A stretch of DNA of 6,478 bases, from positions 1 through 6,478 of the forward strand of contig CAIYZX010000600.1 of assembly GCA_903930745.1 (NCBI GenBank). Reading direction: 5' to 3'. The DNA comes from an uncultured Chloroflexota bacterium. Its GTDB lineage: Bacteria; Chloroflexota; Limnocylindria; Limnocylindrales; CSP1-4. The notes beneath the pieces were generated by a model, which saw only the letters and a list, made by a program, of their open reading frames with translations, did not search any database and was not told where the DNA came from. Each line of letters starts with the position of its first letter. Positions within the stretch are counted from its first letter, which is position 1. Of this stretch, positions 3,507 through 6,478 are shown in pieces. The position numbers and the translations under genes are program-made.

Positions 3507-6464
3507 ATGCGCGAGAACCCGTTCGCCGGCCACGTCCATCGCCGCCCCGATGTGGACGCCCCGGAGGCCCGGGCGCTCCTTGAGCAGGCCTTTGGCCTGA
3601 CGGGGACGCTGCGCGAGCTGGGCAGCCACCAGGACCGCAACTACCGCGTGGACGCGCCCGATGGCCGCCGGTTCGTGCTGCGCATCGCGCGGGCCGCGAT
3701 CTCCCGGGCGGAGCTGGACGCGGAGAACGGCGCGATGCTCCGCGTGGCCGCCGCGGGGCTGCCGTTCGAGAGCCCGGTCCCGCAGCCTGCGCTGGCCGGC
3801 GGCCTGGTGGCGAGGGTGGCCACCGCGTCCGGCGTGGACCACGACCTGCGCCTGGTGACCTACCTGGACGGCGAGCCCATGGACCAGGCCGGGTACCTCG
3901 CGCCGTCCGTGCTCCGGGCCCACGGCGCGATGGCCGCGCAGGTCTCGCGTGCGTTGGACGGGTGGGACCACGAGGCACTGGACCGCGTCTTCCAGTGGGA
4001 CGTCCGCCACGCGCGGGCGGTGGTGGAGGCGCTGATCGAGAGCTGCTCCACCGCGGACCGCCGGCGGCTGGCGGAGCGGGAGATCGCGCGGGCCGGTGAC
4101 GCGCTGGACGCGCTGGCGCCCGACCTCCGGATCCGGGCGATCCACGCGGACGTGACGGACGTGAACACGGTGGCGAGGCGGGACCGGGCGGGGCGGCCGA
4201 TGCCGGCGGGCCTCCTGGACTTCGGCGACCTGTCGCGGACCTGGGTGGCCTCGGACCTCGCGGTGACCATCGCCGCGGACGCGTTCCACGCCTTGGACAC
4301 GCCACTCCAGTTGGCGCGCGACGTTGCGCGGGGCTTCCTGGACGTGCTGCCGCTGGCCGATGCGGAGCTGGCCGCCGTCTGGCCGATGGTGGTGGCGCGC
4401 TCCGCCGCGGTTGCCGTGAGCGGGGACCAGCAGGCGGCGCTGGAACCGGACAACACGTACGTCAACGCGGTCCGCGACGAGGAGTGGGCGGCGTTTGAGG
4501 CCGTGGCGCGGATCCCGTTCCCGCTGGCGGAGGCGGTCCTGCGGGAGGCCGCGGGCCTGGGCCCGGCCCGGCGCGTGACGCTGCCCTCCGGCTGGGTGCC
4601 GCCCGTGGTGGTGGACCCGGCCGATGCGGTGCTCCTGGACCTCTCCACGTCGTCCGACGCGCTGCCGTCCGATGCGACGGGGGACCCGTCCGTGCTGGAC
4701 GCGGTGGTTGCCGCCGCCCGCGCCGATGGCCGCCTCCCCGTTGGCCGGTGGGGCGAGGCCCGCCTGACGGATGTTGAGCTGGACGCCACCGTGGAGGCGG
4801 CCACCGTCCACCTTGGCGCGGACCTGTTCCTGGCGCCGGGCACCGTGGTTCGGGCGCCGGTCGCGGGGCTTGTCCGCCATGCGCCCGCCGGCCTTGTGCT
4901 GGCGGCCGACGCGGGCTTCGACATCCGCCTGGACGGCGTGGCACCGGCCATCGCGGATGGGGCGAGCGTGCACCCCGGCGACACGATCGGCGCCCTGACG
5001 CCGCGTGGTCCCCTGGACCTGCCGTCGCTCCTCCACGTCCAGCTGGTGACCCAGCCGGGTCTCGCGGCCCCTCGCCGCACCGTGCCGTCCCTCGCCGCGG
5101 CATGGCAGGCGCTCTGCCCGGATCCCTCCGTGCTGCTGGGGCTGCCCGACGGCCTCGCCGTGGCCCCGGCCGATGACGCCGCCTCGCTCCTGGAGCGCCG
5201 CAACCGGGTCCTCGCCACCACGCAGGTCCACTACTTCGAGACGCCGCCCCGCGTGGAGCGCGGCTGGCGCCACCACCTCGTGGACACGCGTGGCCGCGCC
5301 CGCATCGACATCGTGAACAACGTCGCCCAGCTGGGCCACTCGCACCCGGGCGTGGAGGCTGCGGTCCGGCGCCAGCTCGCCCGGCTGAACACCAACTCCC
5401 GCTTCCTCTACGGCGTCATGGTGGAGTTCGCCGAGGCGCTCGCCGCCCGCTTCCCGGCGCCGCTGGACACGGTCTTCCTCGTGAACACGGGCTCGGAGGC
5501 CAACGAGCTGGCCATCCGCCTTGCCCGGACTGCCACGGGCCACCGCGACGTGCTGGCGGTGCGCGGCGCGTACCACGGCTGGACCGGCGCCACGGACGCC
5601 ATCACCACTTCGCACCTGGACAACCCCAACGCCATCGGCACGCGGCCGGACTGGGTGCGCCTGGTGGAGGCGCCCAACACGTACCGCGGACTCCACCGGG
5701 GGCCGGACGCCGCGGACCGCTACGCGGACGATGTTCGCCGGGTCATCGCAGAGGGCATGGCGGCGGGCCGGCCGCCTGCGGCCTTCATCGCCGAGCCGCT
5801 CTTCGGCAACGCGGGCGGCGTGGTCCTCCCGGACGGCTACCTCGCCCAGGTCTATGCGGCGGTGCGGGCGGCGGGCGGCCTCGCCATCGCGGACGAGGTC
5901 CAGACCGGGTACGGCCGGCTGGGTGCCTGGGAGTGGGCGTTCCAGCAGCAGGGCGTGATCCCGGACATCGTGTCCGTGGCGAAGGCGGCCGGCAACGGGA
6001 TGGCCGTGGGTGCCGTGGTGACCACCCGGGCCATCGCGGACGCGTTTGCGGCGGAGGGCTCGTTCTTCTCGTCCATCGGCGGGTCACCCGTGGGCTGCGC
6101 GGCGGGTCTCGCGGTCCTGCACGCGATGGACGCTGAGGGTCTCCAGGAGAACGCGCGCGCCACGGGCGCCCACCTGCGCGCCGGGCTGGAGCGCGTGGCG
6201 GCGGCGCACCCGGAGATCGTGGGTGCGGTCCATGGGATGGGCCTGTATCTCGGCGTGGAGCTGGTCCGGGACCGCGAGACGCTGGAGCCTGCGGCTGACG
6301 AGGCGCTGGCCATCTGCGAGCGCATGCTGGACCTGGGTGTGATCGTCCAGCCCACCGGCGACGGCAACAACGTGCTCAAGGTGAAGCCGCCCCTCTGCCT
6401 CACCACGGACAGCGCGGACGTGGTGATCGAGGCCCTGGAGCGGACCCTGGCCGAGGGCTGGTAG
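3507..6464 (+). CDS. Three-domain fusion: APH/hydroxylysine-kinase-like kinase, degenerate M23-like domain, class III PLP phospho-lyase/aminotransferase
   Basis: The product is 985 residues. The kinase (about 1-300) has LGSHQDRNYRV at 38-48, FVLRI at 56-60 (R59 where many kinases have Lys, a common APH variant), the HADVTDVN catalytic loop at 213-220 (D215 base, N220 metal ligand) and LLDFGD with D238. A conserved-looking linker (LDLS near 377, VGRWGEAR at 412-419) leads to an M23-like domain (about 430-525) with HLGAD at 435-439 and LLHVQL at 508-513. The class III domain (about 562-985) has NTGSEAN at 660-666, YHGW at 689-692, DEVQTG at 796-801, PLP-binding K826 in SVAKAAGNG and SSIGGSP at 855-861. 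Inferred chemistry: ATP phosphorylates a hydroxylated amine, then PLP-dependent elimination releases phosphate and ammonia to give an aldehyde. Hydroxylysine, ethanolamine or aminopropanol are candidates; transamination is the alternative. No signal peptide or membrane segment is seen, so it is probably cytoplasmic. Domain calls are firm; substrate is unknown. Confidence 0.92.
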   Translation: MRENPFAGHVHRRPDVDAPEARALLEQAFGLTGTLRELGSHQDRNYRVDAPDGRRFVLRIARAAISRAELDAENGAMLRVAAAGLPFESPVPQPALAGGLVARVATASGVDHDLRLVTYLDGEPMDQAGYLAPSVLRAHGAMAAQVSRALDGWDHEALDRVFQWDVRHARAVVEALIESCSTADRRRLAEREIARAGDALDALAPDLRIRAIHADVTDVNTVARRDRAGRPMPAGLLDFGDLSRTWVASDLAVTIAADAFHALDTPLQLARDVARGFLDVLPLADAELAAVWPMVVARSAAVAVSGDQQAALEPDNTYVNAVRDEEWAAFEAVARIPFPLAEAVLREAAGLGPARRVTLPSGWVPPVVVDPADAVLLDLSTSSDALPSDATGDPSVLDAVVAAARADGRLPVGRWGEARLTDVELDATVEAATVHLGADLFLAPGTVVRAPVAGLVRHAPAGLVLAADAGFDIRLDGVAPAIADGASVHPGDTIGALTPRGPLDLPSLLHVQLVTQPGLAAPRRTVPSLAAAWQALCPDPSVLLGLPDGLAVAPADDAASLLERRNRVLATTQVHYFETPPRVERGWRHHLVDTRGRARIDIVNNVAQLGHSHPGVEAAVRRQLARLNTNSRFLYGVMVEFAEALAARFPAPLDTVFLVNTGSEANELAIRLARTATGHRDVLAVRGAYHGWTGATDAITTSHLDNPNAIGTRPDWVRLVEAPNTYRGLHRGPDAADRYADDVRRVIAEGMAAGRPPAAFIAEPLFGNAGGVVLPDGYLAQVYAAVRAAGGLAIADEVQTGYGRLGAWEWAFQQQGVIPDIVSVAKAAGNGMAVGAVVTTRAIADAFAAEGSFFSSIGGSPVGCAAGLAVLHAMDAEGLQENARATGAHLRAGLERVAAAHPEIVGAVHGMGLYLGVELVRDRETLEPAADEALAICERMLDLGVIVQPTGDGNNVLKVKPPLCLTTDSADVVIEALERTLAEGW

Positions 6465-6478
6465 CCGGAGCGGAGCAG

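Noticed and set aside
3507..4410. Aminoglycoside-resistance gene
   Set aside because: The APH fold is shared by many small-molecule kinases. The LGSHQDRNYRV loop and the fusion to a class III PLP enzyme point to a hydroxylysine- or amino-alcohol-type kinase, not drug resistance.
4740..5070. Active cell-wall M23 endopeptidase
   Set aside because: There is no signal peptide, the first His of HxH is Leu508, and no equivalent of the other catalytic His is visible. The domain is internal to a cytoplasmic enzyme.
3114..5696. An 860-codon open frame on the minus strand antisense to the fusion gene
   Set aside because: It arises from GC-rich codon structure on the opposite strand. Its translation is low-complexity, rich in Arg, Gly, His and Val, and has no domain until the last 96 residues, which are the real antitoxin with its own start at 3404.
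1..6478. CRISPR array, tRNA, rRNA, transposase or integrase
   Set aside because: No regularly spaced repeats, cloverleaf-like sequence, rRNA signature or recombinase motifs were noticed on either strand by eye. The window is almost filled by the five protein genes.

Overview
This is a GC-rich (roughly 70% by eye), densely coded bacterial window. High G/C at third codon positions, a GTG start with a strong Shine-Dalgarno and short gene gaps fit an actinobacterium or a high-GC member of Chloroflexota. No marker gene fixes the taxon. No rRNA, tRNA, CRISPR array or insertion sequence was seen.

Layout. On the minus strand, reading right to left from about 3446, there are four genes. First comes a small AbrB/MazE-fold antitoxin (3114-3404) and a PIN-domain VapC-type toxin (2716-3117), joined by an ATGA overlap. 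After a 107-base gap with its own candidate promoter and operator comes a GcvT/aminomethyltransferase-family protein (1418-2608). Seven bases later comes an M20-family zinc peptidase (1-1410), which runs off the left edge nearly complete. On the plus strand, diverging from the antitoxin, one large gene (3507-6464, 985 residues) fills the right half.

The large gene is the most notable item. It encodes an N-terminal small-molecule kinase of the APH/hydroxylysine-kinase type, a central M23-like domain that keeps the metal-ligand pattern but seems to have lost its catalytic histidines, and a C-terminal class III PLP-dependent enzyme. The kinase plus class III pairing parallels the animal hydroxylysine kinase and the ethanolamine-phosphate or phosphohydroxylysine phospho-lyases. 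The likely logic is phosphorylation of an amino alcohol or hydroxy-amino acid followed by PLP-dependent loss of phosphate and ammonia, giving an aldehyde.

The minus-strand pair (a folate-type demethylase or aminomethyl transferase plus a peptidase) could feed the same kind of amine or amino-acid catabolism. That link is inference from proximity only. The toxin-antitoxin pair sits between the two metabolic units and looks like an inserted or accessory module. The antitoxin has a consensus TTGACA box and an imperfect palindrome suited to autoregulation.
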